Source: Candidatus Peribacteria bacterium (GTDB taxonomy: Bacteria > Patescibacteria > JAEDAM01 > Absconditabacterales > Absconditicoccaceae). Taken from it: a stretch of 7,840 bases of DNA. The stretch covers positions 1-7,840 of the forward strand of contig JAITQZ010000078.1 in NCBI GenBank assembly GCA_031288635.1, given 5' to 3'. The notes beneath the pieces were generated by a model. It ran no database searches. It had not been told where the DNA came from and saw only the letters and a list, made by a program, of their open reading frames with translations. The position numbers and the translations under genes were made by a program. Positions 1 to 6,024 of the stretch are shown here, piece after piece; position 1 is the stretch's first letter, and every line of letters starts with the position of its first letter.

Positions 1-152
1 TGTAATGCTTGTCTCCTTATATCTAATGGTGTTTTTCTTGGTTGTGTATCTGTAAAATTGTATCAACAACTTTTACATTTGTACCTTTGTTTTCCTTTCA
101 TAAATCCATTTTTCACTACACTTTTCCCTTGGCATTGTTTACAAAACAGCAT
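1..152 (-). CDS. IS1-like transposase, N-terminal part (runs off the window)
   Basis: Reading the minus strand from the ATG at 152-150 with TGA as Gly gives 50 residues that are open to the window edge. Residues 4-29 form a four-cysteine zinc ribbon (C4-x2-C7 and C26-x2-C29), followed by the GYNFT segment and a basic stretch (QPRKTPLDIRRQAL). This is the usual start of IS1-type transposases, where the ribbon precedes a helix-turn-helix that binds the element's ends. The Gly directly after the second CxxC is encoded by TGA (65-63), so the protein would stop at residue 29 in the standard code. The catalytic domain lies outside the window, so whether the element is intact cannot be judged. There is no clear Shine-Dalgarno sequence; an A-rich run precedes the ATG. 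The assignment to the IS1 group rather than a related zinc-ribbon family is from motif memory. Confidence 0.8.
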
Positions 153-250
153 TTTTTTTCTTATTAAAAACTAAAACTATTTCCTTTATAGTTTTTTCTT
201 TCCCTTTTACAATACTTTTATCTATGACTGGTTAGTAATTACAAAATTTT
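1..250 (-). mobile_element. End of an IS1-like insertion sequence (right boundary approximate)
   Basis: The transposase start lies at 152 and reads away from the SPFH remnant. The SPFH reading frame becomes protein-like only from about 249-255; before that the same frame encodes an unrelated AT-rich leader with a TAG at 189-191. The simplest reading is that the transposase-proximal end of the insertion sequence lies between about 190 and 251 and interrupts the SPFH gene. I cannot fix the terminal inverted repeat or the target duplication, because the other end of the element is outside the window. Confidence 0.5.
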
Positions 251-251
251 T

Positions 252-674
252 AAAGCTGAAGCTGATGCAAAGGAAATCGAATTGATTGCAAATGCAAATG
301 CTCAAAAAGTCGAAAAAGTTGGTTTAGCAGAAGCTCAGGTCATCCTTGAACAGGGTAAATCTCAGGCTACGGCATACAAGCTTTCTCAAGAAGCTTTGGG
401 TCCCGACTATGCTCGTCTGCAGATTATTGAAGCCATTTCAAAGAATAAATTGCCGATTATTCCGCAAAATATTCTTATTGGTGGTGGAGAATCTGGTGGA
501 CTTATCACCCAGTTTCTGGGTATTGAGATGATTGAGAAATTGACAGGGAAGCCTTTTAATCCTCAGTCATCAGATGTTCCCACTGACTCTTCGGGTCAAA
601 TTAAACAAGTATTGGAGGAAAAACGAGAAGATTCCTCTTCTACTGGAAATAAAAAGCCTGCTCAAAAAAGATAA
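252..674 (+). pseudogene. SPFH/band-7 (stomatin/flotillin-like) protein, 5'-truncated remnant
   Basis: The open frame encodes about 140 residues matching only the C-terminal part of an SPFH (band 7) membrane-scaffold protein. It has the Ala/Glu/Lys-rich coiled coil (KAEADAKEIELIANANAQK), the KVGLAEAQVILEQGKSQA segment, the ARLQIIEAISKN region and the IIPQNILIGGG end that closes such proteins, then a polar tail. The N-terminal membrane anchor and the SPFH domain are missing. The frame has no ATG before residue 1 and enters insertion-sequence DNA upstream, so it has probably lost its promoter and start; a TTG at 282 could only give a headless fragment. It ends with TAA and is followed 31 bp later by an intrinsic terminator that presumably served the intact gene. 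Loss by transposon insertion is inference; an intact N-terminal part might lie beyond the element to the left of the window. Confidence 0.7.
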
Positions 675-705
675 TTGAAAAAGAAAGACATTATAACACT
701 GAATT

Positions 706-739
706 GTCCCGTTGTTTTTAACGGGACTTTTCTTTTTCT
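706..739 (+). terminator. Rho-independent terminator after the SPFH remnant
   Basis: GTCCCGTT (706-713) and AACGGGAC (720-727) form a perfect 8-bp stem with a 6-nt loop, followed by a T-rich run to 738. The T-run lies only on the plus side, so it ends plus-strand transcription. The minus-strand rluA-family gene has its TAA stop (720-718) inside this hairpin. Confidence 0.85.
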
Positions 740-1680
740 GGATTTTTTTCTTTGTTGAGAGCTGGGGGATTTGATTTTATTTCTACGGTTTGGATATTCT
801 CGTCTAGGTCTTGATAGAGGAGTTTATATGCTGTTAGTTGCATTGGGAGTTCATCTTCTTGTCCGTAAAGGTAGTCGCCGACGATGGGTAATCCGTGATG
901 AGAGAGGTGGTAGCGAATTTGATGAGTTCTTCACGTTAGAATTTGGAGAGTAAGATTGCAGAAGATTTTGTTTGAAGATTGCTGAAGATTGTAGCTTTCG
1001 ATTTTTGTGATGCCTATCTTTGGAGTTCGGTTGGAGACTTTGGCAAAAACTTCTTCTTGGAGATAAAAGGGGAGTCAGCTTTTTTTTATTTCTTTCAAAA
1101 ATTGTTCGCCGATTTCGGTGGTTTCACAGGTGGCACGATAAAATTTCTGTAAAGGGACAGCTTCTTTTTCCGCGATGGTGGGAGCGGTGGCTTTTTGTTG
1201 GAAGAGGGTTTTGAAGTGTTGGAGTCCTGCTTCGGTTTTGGCGATTATCATAATTCCGTCGGTCTCTTTATCCAGTCTGTGGATGAGCCCGGCACGGATG
1301 AAATTGCTATAGGTGGGGAGATGTTTGAAATGGTGGTAGAGAAATCCGACGACCGATGGCTGTTTGACGTCTCGAATGCTGTTGGGATGGGAGAGGACGC
1401 CTTTGGGTTTATTGAGGAGTAAGTAGTCTAGTTCTTCTTTCAGGATGGGGATGTCGATTTGTGGGGCTTCTTCTAAAATTATGGGAGAGAGGTATCTGGA
1501 AAGGTCGTCAATGAAAATGTGGTCTCCATCTCTCAGTTTCTGTGATTTTTTTATGTCGTTGTTGTTTAGCTTTATTCCGTTTCTTTCGATGATGTGGTGG
1601 AAAAAGTTTCTGGAATAGGAAAATTGCTTACTAAGTCGGGTATCGATACGTTCACCGGGTCATTCGTATGTGAGGTGCAT
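718..1680 (-). CDS. RluA-family RNA pseudouridine synthase
   Basis: With TGA as Gly this is one 320-residue protein; the standard code breaks it at residues 7, 202 and 250. It isomerises selected uridines in rRNA or tRNA to pseudouridine. An S4-like RNA-binding domain fills about residues 10-60 (TWLSKQFSYSRNFFHHIIE, then LRDGDHIFID). The catalytic domain follows: LLLNKPKGVLSHP near 90, and the signature HRLDKETDGIM at 134-144 with catalytic Asp137. The C-terminal TGRTHQIRYHLSHHGLPIVG motif (from 249) has its Gly250 encoded by TGA. Length and domain order fit RluD/RluA-type enzymes, but the target base cannot be told. Three CGA codons (for example residue 15) read as Trp. The ATG at 1680 is chosen because a consensus promoter ends 6 nt before it, which implies a leaderless message. 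The gene converges on the SPFH remnant and overlaps its terminator. Confidence 0.9.
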
Positions 1681-1686
1681 AGGGGA

Positions 1687-1714
1687 AGTATAGGGTTTGG
1701 TAGGAGATTTGCAA
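1687..1714 (-). promoter_or_regulatory. Promoter of the RluA-family gene (leaderless)
   Basis: On the minus strand, TTGCAA (1714-1709) and TATACT (1692-1687) are separated by 16 bp. Only 6 nt (TCCCCT) separate the -10 box from the ATG at 1680, so transcription should begin at or next to the start codon. The same -35/16/-10 design recurs at four other places in the window. Confidence 0.7.
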
Positions 1715-1720
1715 TAAGAC

Positions 1721-1748
1721 TTGCAAAGTGGGGGGATTTTTTTAGACT
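1721..1748 (+). promoter_or_regulatory. Probable promoter of the ATP synthase c/b cluster
   Basis: TTGCAA (1721-1726) and TAGACT (1743-1748) are 16 bp apart, pointing toward atpE and giving a leader of about 40 nt. A second TATACT (1788-1793) lies 1 nt before the atpE ATG; it is too close to be a -10 box for that start and has no good -35. The two TTGCAA boxes (1709-1714 and 1721-1726) of this divergent region are 12 bp apart start to start, and TTGCAA is its own reverse complement. Confidence 0.5.
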
Positions 1749-1794
1749 AGTAGTAAAGAAAAGGCAGTTTTTTATTTTTTTATTTGCTATACTA

Positions 1795-2232
1795 ATGACT
1801 ATCGTAATTGGGGCAGGACTTGCAATCATTCTTGCGACACTTGGTGTAACGATTGGACAGGGTTGGATTACCAAAACGTCGATGAAAAATTTGGGAATTA
1901 ATCCTGAATTGCAGTGAACGTTGGTGATGATGACCATTCTCGGAGTGGCATTAGTGGAGTCGTGTGCGATTTATGGTTTGATTATTGCGTTTCAGATTTT
2001 GGAGACAACGAGTCTTTCCCGACTGACTTCGTTGACTGCTGGTCTGACGGTAGGAATTCCTGCAATGGTTGTAGGGCTAATTGAAGGAGGGATTGCAAAA
2101 AATGCGATGGATGCAGTACTCAGAAATCCTGAAGCGAAAGGGAAAATTATGATGGCAATGATTATTTTTATTGCGTTGATTGAGTCGTGTGCAATTTATG
2201 GACTGATAGTTGCTTTTAGAATGTTAGCGTAG
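1795..2232 (+). CDS. atpE: F-type ATP synthase subunit c, tandem-duplicated (four helices)
   Basis: The 145-residue protein contains two c-subunit hairpins fused head to tail, so it is about twice the usual 70-90 residues. It builds the membrane rotor ring of the F-type ATP synthase and carries the coupling ions. Hairpin 1 spans 1-69, with GQG at 21-23, the polar loop NPELQG, and VALVESCAIYG around Glu55. Hairpin 2 spans about 77-144, with IEGG at 96-99, the loop RNPEAKG and IALIESCAIYG around Glu130. Both ion-binding Glu residues are retained. Gln22-Glu55 and Glu97-Glu130 each lie 33 residues apart, the spacing of Gln32-Glu65 in the Na+-binding c ring of Ilyobacter. Gly41 in the first loop is a TGA (1915-1917), which would split the gene in the standard code; residue 76 is CGA, read as Trp. 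There is no Shine-Dalgarno sequence. The atpB and F1 genes are not adjacent. Confidence 0.92.
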
Positions 2233-2294
2233 AGCGAGATGAAAAAATCTGGTGATAGTGGGGTGAGCATTTGTGATTTATTTTTTTCTTCTTT

Positions 2295-2528
2295 ATGATG
2301 TCAGACCTTGTTATTGGTGGAATCTATCAGCATTTCAAAGGACATAAAGTAGCGGTGCTTGATGTGGCGACACATACGGAGACTGGGGAAGAGCTGGTAA
2401 TTTATAAGCACCTGTATGACCCAAATCAAGAAAATGAAGGGAACATCCGAGCGAGACCCAAAGCAATGTTTTTACAGGAAATTACTAGAGATGGGCAGAC
2501 TTTCCCACGTTTTAGATTGCTTACTTAA
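2295..2528 (+). CDS. DUF1653 domain protein
   Basis: A 77-residue protein that consists almost entirely of a DUF1653 domain: GGIYQHFKGHKVAVLDVATH at 8-27, then ETGEELVIYKHLYD, then IWARPKAMF at 51-59, and a C-terminal FPRFRLL. The family has no established function that I can state; members are usually small single-domain proteins of this size. Residue 52 is a CGA codon at the position where the family has Trp (W-x-RP), while Arg54 is AGA, which supports reading CGA as Trp. Two adjacent ATGs (2295 and 2298) are possible starts; the first is given. The gene sits between atpE and atpF with 62 bp before it and 5 bp after it, so it is probably co-transcribed with them. A link to the ATP synthase is only suggested by position. 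Confidence 0.88.
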   Translation: MMSDLVIGGIYQHFKGHKVAVLDVATHTETGEELVIYKHLYDPNQENEGNIRARPKAMFLQEITRDGQTFPRFRLLT

Positions 2529-2533
2529 TTACT

Positions 2534-3025
2534 ATGGACATCAAAATTGACCTCCTCATCGCCCAAATTGTAAATTTCGCAATCTTGTTTTTTCTCGTGA
2601 AATGGCTTTTTGGGGATAAAATCATCAGGGCGATAGAAGAAAGAAAGCAGCTGATTAAAAAGCTGAAACTTGCTGATGATGAGTATGCTAGAATGATTGA
2701 ACTGGCGAAAAAAGAGAGTAATAAGATTATTACCAAAGCAAATAGAAAAAAGGAGACCATTTTGTCGGAAGGAAGGGTGTTGGCTGATGAAGAGAGGAAA
2801 AAGGTGTTGGATTTGGCGATGAGCAAAGGGGAAGTGATTGTGGCACAGGCACAAGAAAAAGGGCAAAAAATGCTGAAGGATTTAGAAGGGGAGTGGGTGC
2901 ATTCGGTAAAATCTACGACCCAAGTGGTAGTTCGCAAGCTTTTGGATACGCACGAGGAGTTGAAAGAGGAGTATCTACAGGCGATTACCAAGGAGTTAAA
3001 AAAAAGTCCTAAAAAAGTTGCATAA
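2534..3025 (+). CDS. atpF: F-type ATP synthase subunit b
   Basis: A 163-residue protein with the b-subunit plan: one N-terminal membrane helix (about 7-27, LLIAQIVNFAILFFLVKWLF) followed by a long charged, heptad-rich helix (about 30-155) that would dimerise into the peripheral stalk joining the membrane sector to F1. The LIAQIVNF start and the EERKQLIKKLKLAD segment after the membrane helix are typical, and the length matches the usual 155-175 residues. It contains no TGA, CGA or CGG codon, so its reading does not depend on the altered code. It starts 5 bp after the DUF1653 stop with no Shine-Dalgarno sequence, consistent with co-transcription. The delta subunit gene that commonly follows atpF is absent; downstream lies a 445-bp stretch without a convincing gene. 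The rest of the synthase must be encoded elsewhere or be missing. Confidence 0.9.
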   Translation: MDIKIDLLIAQIVNFAILFFLVKWLFGDKIIRAIEERKQLIKKLKLADDEYARMIELAKKESNKIITKANRKKETILSEGRVLADEERKKVLDLAMSKGEVIVAQAQEKGQKMLKDLEGEWVHSVKSTTQVVVRKLLDTHEELKEEYLQAITKELKKSPKKVA

Positions 3026-3045
3026 TTTTTTTTTTCGGATATACT
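3018..3045 (+). promoter_or_regulatory. Promoter at the end of atpF driving the 3050-3464 transcript
   Basis: TTGCAT (3018-3023) and TATACT (3040-3045) are 16 bp apart, matching the design of the promoter before the RluA-family gene. The -35 box overlaps the atpF stop codon. A start near 3052 is expected. No convincing protein-coding start follows, which points to a non-coding transcript. Confidence 0.6.
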
Positions 3046-3051
3046 AATTGC

Positions 3052-3464
3052 GTCAGTGTTCTTTATCATCCTTATAAGAGAATAGATGCTTTGCTTTAGC
3101 AAACTGTGCTGAGAATAGCGTGTGATGCAGGTTATTCCATAAAAAACTCTATTTCGTGCAACAAAAATAAAATGCCCCACCCTTTCCCCACGAAGTATTG
3201 TACTGGAATCTTCAGCGTTTCGATGGTATTTCTTATCACTTTAAGAGCAGATATTCACATGCATTCAACTAGACTAATCAACTGCTGACTCTGTGGGAGC
3301 TTTGAGCAGTAAAAGATGGCTAGGTAAAATCCTTTACAAATTATAATGTAAAGTTAGAGATGATTGTTTGGAGCTTTTTCTTATTTAGGTTTGCCTGAAT
3401 AGGGCACTTATAATGTTTGATATCTACTGATATTAAGCTGACCAATTGTGGTTGGCTTTTTTTT
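3052..3464 (+). ncRNA. Candidate structured non-coding RNA (about 400 nt), family unknown
   Basis: This 445-bp gap between atpF and the convergent membrane-protein gene has a consensus promoter at one end and a strong plus-strand terminator at the other. Between them I see several hairpins: TTTGC/GCAAA at 3090-3103, CTGCT/AGCAG with an inner CTC/GAG at 3282-3309, CTTTACA/TGTAAAG at 3332-3353, TGCC/GGCA at 3392-3406, and an 8-bp stem at 3417-3436. GTCAGT near the 5' end (3052-3057) can pair with GCTGAC (3437-3442), which would close the molecule but compete with the terminator. No frame on the plus strand reads like a protein. The size suits tmRNA or RNase P RNA, but I find neither a T-loop with a CCA end nor the RNase P core motifs (GAGGAAAGUC, ACAGAA), so I do not assign a family. 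Confidence 0.4.
3436..3464 (+). terminator. Rho-independent terminator of the 3050-3464 transcript
   Basis: AGCTGACCA (3436-3444) pairs with TGGTTGGCT (3449-3457) over 9 bp, two of them G-T, with a 4-nt ATTG loop; a run of T follows to 3464. The T-run is on the plus side only, so it does not serve the minus-strand gene that ends at 3471. Confidence 0.8.
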
Positions 3465-3470
3465 ATTGAG

Positions 3471-4349
3471 TTATTCATCCAGATTTTTTTCTGCTTCCTG
3501 AAAAATTTTGTATCGGTAACTGGTAAAGAATGCTTCAAAAATTCCGTTGATGTAGGTGATAAGGAGGAGGAGGAGTCCAGCAATACCTCGAATGAGGGTT
3601 TCTACCCGTGCGTGGTCAATGATATTGAAAAATACGGCAATATAGATGAGCCCAAGGGGAACTCCTACCATAATTGCGGCATTGATGAAAAATCTGAGCG
3701 TTAACAACATTTCAAAAATGACTCCTTTGAAGGTTAGCCCGATATTTGCAAAGGTGAGCGAAACACTTTTTTTGAAAGCATCAAAAACGGGTAGGTTGTG
3801 GATGACGATATAGTATTTAATATAGGGTCGAAAGAAGATAGTGAACAGAGAAAGAGAAACCCGTATCGTGAGGATGATTTTGATGACAATGTTGTCCAGG
3901 ATTCCCATTACTCGCATTCTAGTAATGATGGTAATGATGGTATAAATTCCCAAGAATCCTCCGAGCGTTTGAAACTCTAGCATTGGGAAAAATTTTTTGA
4001 GTCCTTGATGGATGGCGGAAGTCAGCTTTTTTTTTTCTGATTTGATATAGTAGATGATAGAGGCTTCTCCGATGGGGTAAACTCGAAAATTTCCGATGAT
4101 GACGATGAGGATAAATGCTACGATGACCCATCGAATATTGAGGGATTGGATGGTATTAAAGAGGTAAATTAGTGCTTGGGAGGTGTCAATGCCTGCTTCG
4201 TATTTCATTTTGATACTTCCATTGAAGAAATAGGTGATGAGGTAAGTGTAATAGATACTATGTCCAAAGGTCATAAAAAAGGCTACTCTAATGAGTTTGG
4301 GATTTGTCAGCAGGAGGGTTATGGAGTCTTTGATGATAGCTTTTATCAT
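3471..4349 (-). CDS. Six-helix integral membrane protein, family not recognised
   Basis: A 292-residue hydrophobic protein with about six membrane segments (roughly 21-42, 70-88, 125-143, 153-178, 205-243 and 250-272) and a short charged C-terminus (EAEKNLDE). Eight codons are CGA or CGG (residues 73, 89, 146, 163, 174, 248, 254 and 279). Read as Arg they would put charges inside or at the edges of several helices; read as Trp they give ordinary membrane-protein sequence (WWVIVAFILIV, TIWVSLSL). Arg proper is AGA. The gene starts directly after the pilin-like gene (stop TAA at 4352-4350, then ATG at 4349), so the two are very likely translated in succession. I recognise no enzymatic motif; a role beside the pilin-like protein at the membrane is inference from the operon. 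No T-rich terminator is seen downstream on this strand. Confidence 0.8.
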   Translation of the reverse strand: MIKAIIKDSITLLLTNPKLIRVAFFMTFGHSIYYTYLITYFFNGSIKMKYEAGIDTSQALIYLFNTIQSLNIRWVIVAFILIVIIGNFRVYPIGEASIIYYIKSEKKKLTSAIHQGLKKFFPMLEFQTLGGFLGIYTIITIITRMRVMGILDNIVIKIILTIRVSLSLFTIFFRPYIKYYIVIHNLPVFDAFKKSVSLTFANIGLTFKGVIFEMLLTLRFFINAAIMVGVPLGLIYIAVFFNIIDHARVETLIRGIAGLLLLLITYINGIFEAFFTSYRYKIFQEAEKNLDE

Positions 4350-4841
4350 TTAGGTGCCTAAAAATGCGGAGGTAAAGATTTTCATAATCGCGTAGGCAAA
4401 ACTGATGACGAGAATTCCAATGATGGCATATTTGATGGCACTGTTTCCACTGGTGGTTTTTCCGCCAAAGATATTGGTGGCGTAGAGGTATCCGGCGTAG
4501 ATAATCATTCCTGCACCGATAACGAGTCCGATTTGAGAGATGAATTTTACGAGGTAGACCAGATATTGGAGGATAGTGTTTCGGGTCATAATGCCTGTTG
4601 CTAGGGCTGCTCAGAGGTCTCCCTTCTTTTCGTAGTCCTTCGCTTGTTTATTGTAGTTGTCCCACACTTCACCAGTTTTTCAGACTTTTTTTACATCTTC
4701 GGCGAGACTTTCGGGATTTTTTACTTCTGGTAAGATGGCGTAGCCTACGTCTTGTTGTGCGGAGACGAAAGAGGGGAGGAGGAAGAAGAGGAAAGTCAAA
4801 AGAGGAAAGAGGAAAGATGAGAGGCGGATGGGAGTTTTCAT
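4350..4841 (-). CDS. Type IV secretion pilin-like protein (VirB2/TrbC-like) with signal peptide
   Basis: With TGA as Gly at residues 54 and 77 this is one 163-residue protein; the standard code cuts it into two pieces. Residues 1-28 form a signal peptide with a long hydrophobic core, ending in VSA before QQ. A polar linker (about 29-88) follows. Two membrane helices follow (about 93-120, ISQIGLVIGAGMIIYAGYLY, and 136-157, IKYAIIGILVISFAYAIMKI), separated by a short Gly/Thr/Ser-rich loop (GGKTTSGN). Signal peptide plus a two-helix hairpin with a YAGYLY motif is the plan of the T4SS pilin family widespread in candidate-phyla bacteria; conjugative or surface functions are possible. An in-frame ATG at 4874 would add 11 residues; 4841 is preferred because the signal peptide is then of normal shape. 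The upstream gap (110 bp) holds a palindromic repeat. The next gene begins at the base after the stop. Confidence 0.8.
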
Positions 4842-4877
4842 TGGGAGAGAGGAAAGATTAAGTAAAGATTTCATTAG

Positions 4878-4947
4878 GTATTTGCAGGGACGCACTGTTA
4901 GTGCGTCTGCAGGTATCTGTAGGGATGTTCCGTTAGCACGTCCGCGA
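4878..4947. repeat. Tandem pair of 35-bp palindromic repeats
   Basis: Unit 1 (4878-4912) and unit 2 (4913-4947) align without gaps at 24 of 35 positions, and ten of the eleven differences are transitions. Unit 1 contains a perfect hairpin, GACGCACT-GTT-AGTGCGTC (4889-4907); unit 2 keeps the GTTAG centre and can form a weaker hairpin. The pair lies in the gap between two genes of the minus-strand operon and ends just before the stop codon of the upstream gene. There is no T-run after it on either strand, so it is not a standard terminator. It looks like a dispersed intergenic palindrome or an mRNA processing or stabilising element. Confidence 0.75.
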
Positions 4948-4951
4948 AGGA

Positions 4952-5962
4952 TTAGGAACAGATGGGGATGAGTTTTGGGACGGCTTTGACTACTCTGGCT
5001 CGGCTGGTTTTGGATTGTTGGATGAGGGTTTGGAGGTCGGCGAGTCTTTTGTTGAGATAGGTATTGGCGAATTCTTTTACGGTATCGGTGAGTGCTTGCG
5101 TGCTTTTTTGGATAGCGACTGTTTCGATGTAGGTGGTCTCTGCGTTAATTCTGGTTTGGATGAGGGTCGTACAACGATTTCCTGCGAGGAGCATTTGGTT
5201 GGTGTCGATGATGGCTTTGATGTTGCTATCGTTTCTAAAGAGTGCATAGAGGAATCCCGCGAGATTACAGACGTTTCTATATCTATCGGCTAGAGACCGA
5301 TTGGCGTAGTTTTCCAGCTTTGTTTTATTCTCTCCGGTGAGCATTTGGTCTACGTAATATTTGGAGGATTGGGAAGTGTCTTGTTCAAATCCGTTGAGGT
5401 GATTTTTGCTGTCAAGGGTTTGATATTTGTTGTAGAGGGTTTTGATGACAGGGGGGGTAGTTCCTTCTTCTTTTTCCATAATTTCGGAGATTTTTGTTCT
5501 TCGTTCTTGTCCTTTGTCGTCAAGTTTTGCTCCGTTTCCTATTTGTGTGTATCGGTTGGTTTCGCTACCAAAGCCATCAAGTCTTCTCATTAGCACGTCC
5601 AAGAGATGGTCGTAGAGATAGTAGGATTTAGGATAGTTTCTGTCTATGAGTAGTGCTTCATCGGTTTTACAACTTGTTTTGTTGATGGCTCAGAATTCTT
5701 CTGTATTGGTTTGGGCACAGCAGTTTGCTTTGAGATTGAGGAGGGCGACATTGAGGGAAGCGGAGTCGATGATTTGTTCATGGTTGGTAGGGGCAGCTTT
5801 GTTGGTTGTTCGAAGGGTGTTTACGAGAGGGAAGGTATTCTCTGGGGTATATTGTCCCACAACGAGGTCGCAGTCTCCGGGATAGTTCGCGGCAAATCCT
5901 CTACTTTGGGTAAGGAGAGTAAAGCATATTCAGAGGAGGGAGTAGGAGAGGATTTTTTTCAT
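4952..5962 (-). CDS. Secreted cysteine-containing protein, function unknown
   Basis: With TGA as Gly (residues 11 and 91) the gene encodes 336 residues. A signal peptide covers about residues 1-25 (MKKILSYSLLGICFTLLTQS, then RGFAA before NYPGD). The mature part has seven cysteines (31, 81, 82, 98, 232, 264 and 335), suggesting disulphides, and a mostly helical, polar C-terminal half (about 200-320) rich in Gln, Thr, Asn and Leu. No other membrane segment is evident. Five CGA/CGG codons read as Trp. I recognise no known family. It is the first gene of the operon with the pilin-like and six-helix membrane proteins, so a surface or periplasm-like role linked to them is inferred. The ATG at 5962 is supported by a consensus promoter whose -10 box ends 7 nt upstream, implying a leaderless transcript. 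Confidence 0.8.
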
Positions 5963-5969
5963 TAGGGGT

Positions 5970-5997
5970 AGTGTATTGATTTTTGGTTGTTTTGCAA
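5970..5997 (-). promoter_or_regulatory. Promoter of the secreted protein/pilin-like operon (leaderless)
   Basis: On the minus strand, TTGCAA (5997-5992) and TACACT (5975-5970) are 16 bp apart. The -10 box is followed by ACCCCTA and then the ATG at 5962, almost the same arrangement as in front of the RluA-family gene (TCCCCT, then ATG). Transcription should start at or beside the ATG. Confidence 0.65.
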
Positions 5998-6024
5998 ATG
6001 GTTGTGAGTAGACATTATTTGACC

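Noticed and set aside
1788..1797. TATACT directly before the atpE ATG as its -10 box
   Set aside because: It lies 1 nt from the ATG, so transcription would start inside the gene, and no matching -35 is present. The TTGCAA-16-TAGACT site upstream is preferred.
1594..1917. Long N-terminal extension of the c subunit upstream of 1795
   Set aside because: The upstream frame is the shadow of the divergent pseudouridine synthase gene; c-subunit sequence begins at the ATG at 1795.
2239..2355. Plus-strand frame (with one TGA) between atpE and the DUF1653 gene
   Set aside because: It overlaps most of the start of the well-supported DUF1653 gene in another frame and has low-complexity content.
3132..3281. 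Minus-strand 49-codon frame (one TGA) that reads somewhat like protein
   Set aside because: It would start at TTG, lacks the shared promoter, matches nothing I know, and the promoter and terminator of the stretch both point to the plus strand.
3052..3464. tmRNA or RNase P RNA at this locus
   Set aside because: The size and framing fit, but I could not find a T-loop plus CCA end, a tag reading frame, or the conserved RNase P core segments on either strand.
4598..5293. Plus-strand frames opposite the pilin-like and secreted-protein genes
   Set aside because: They are shadows of the minus-strand genes, with Gly/Glu/Val-rich composition and no recognisable motifs.
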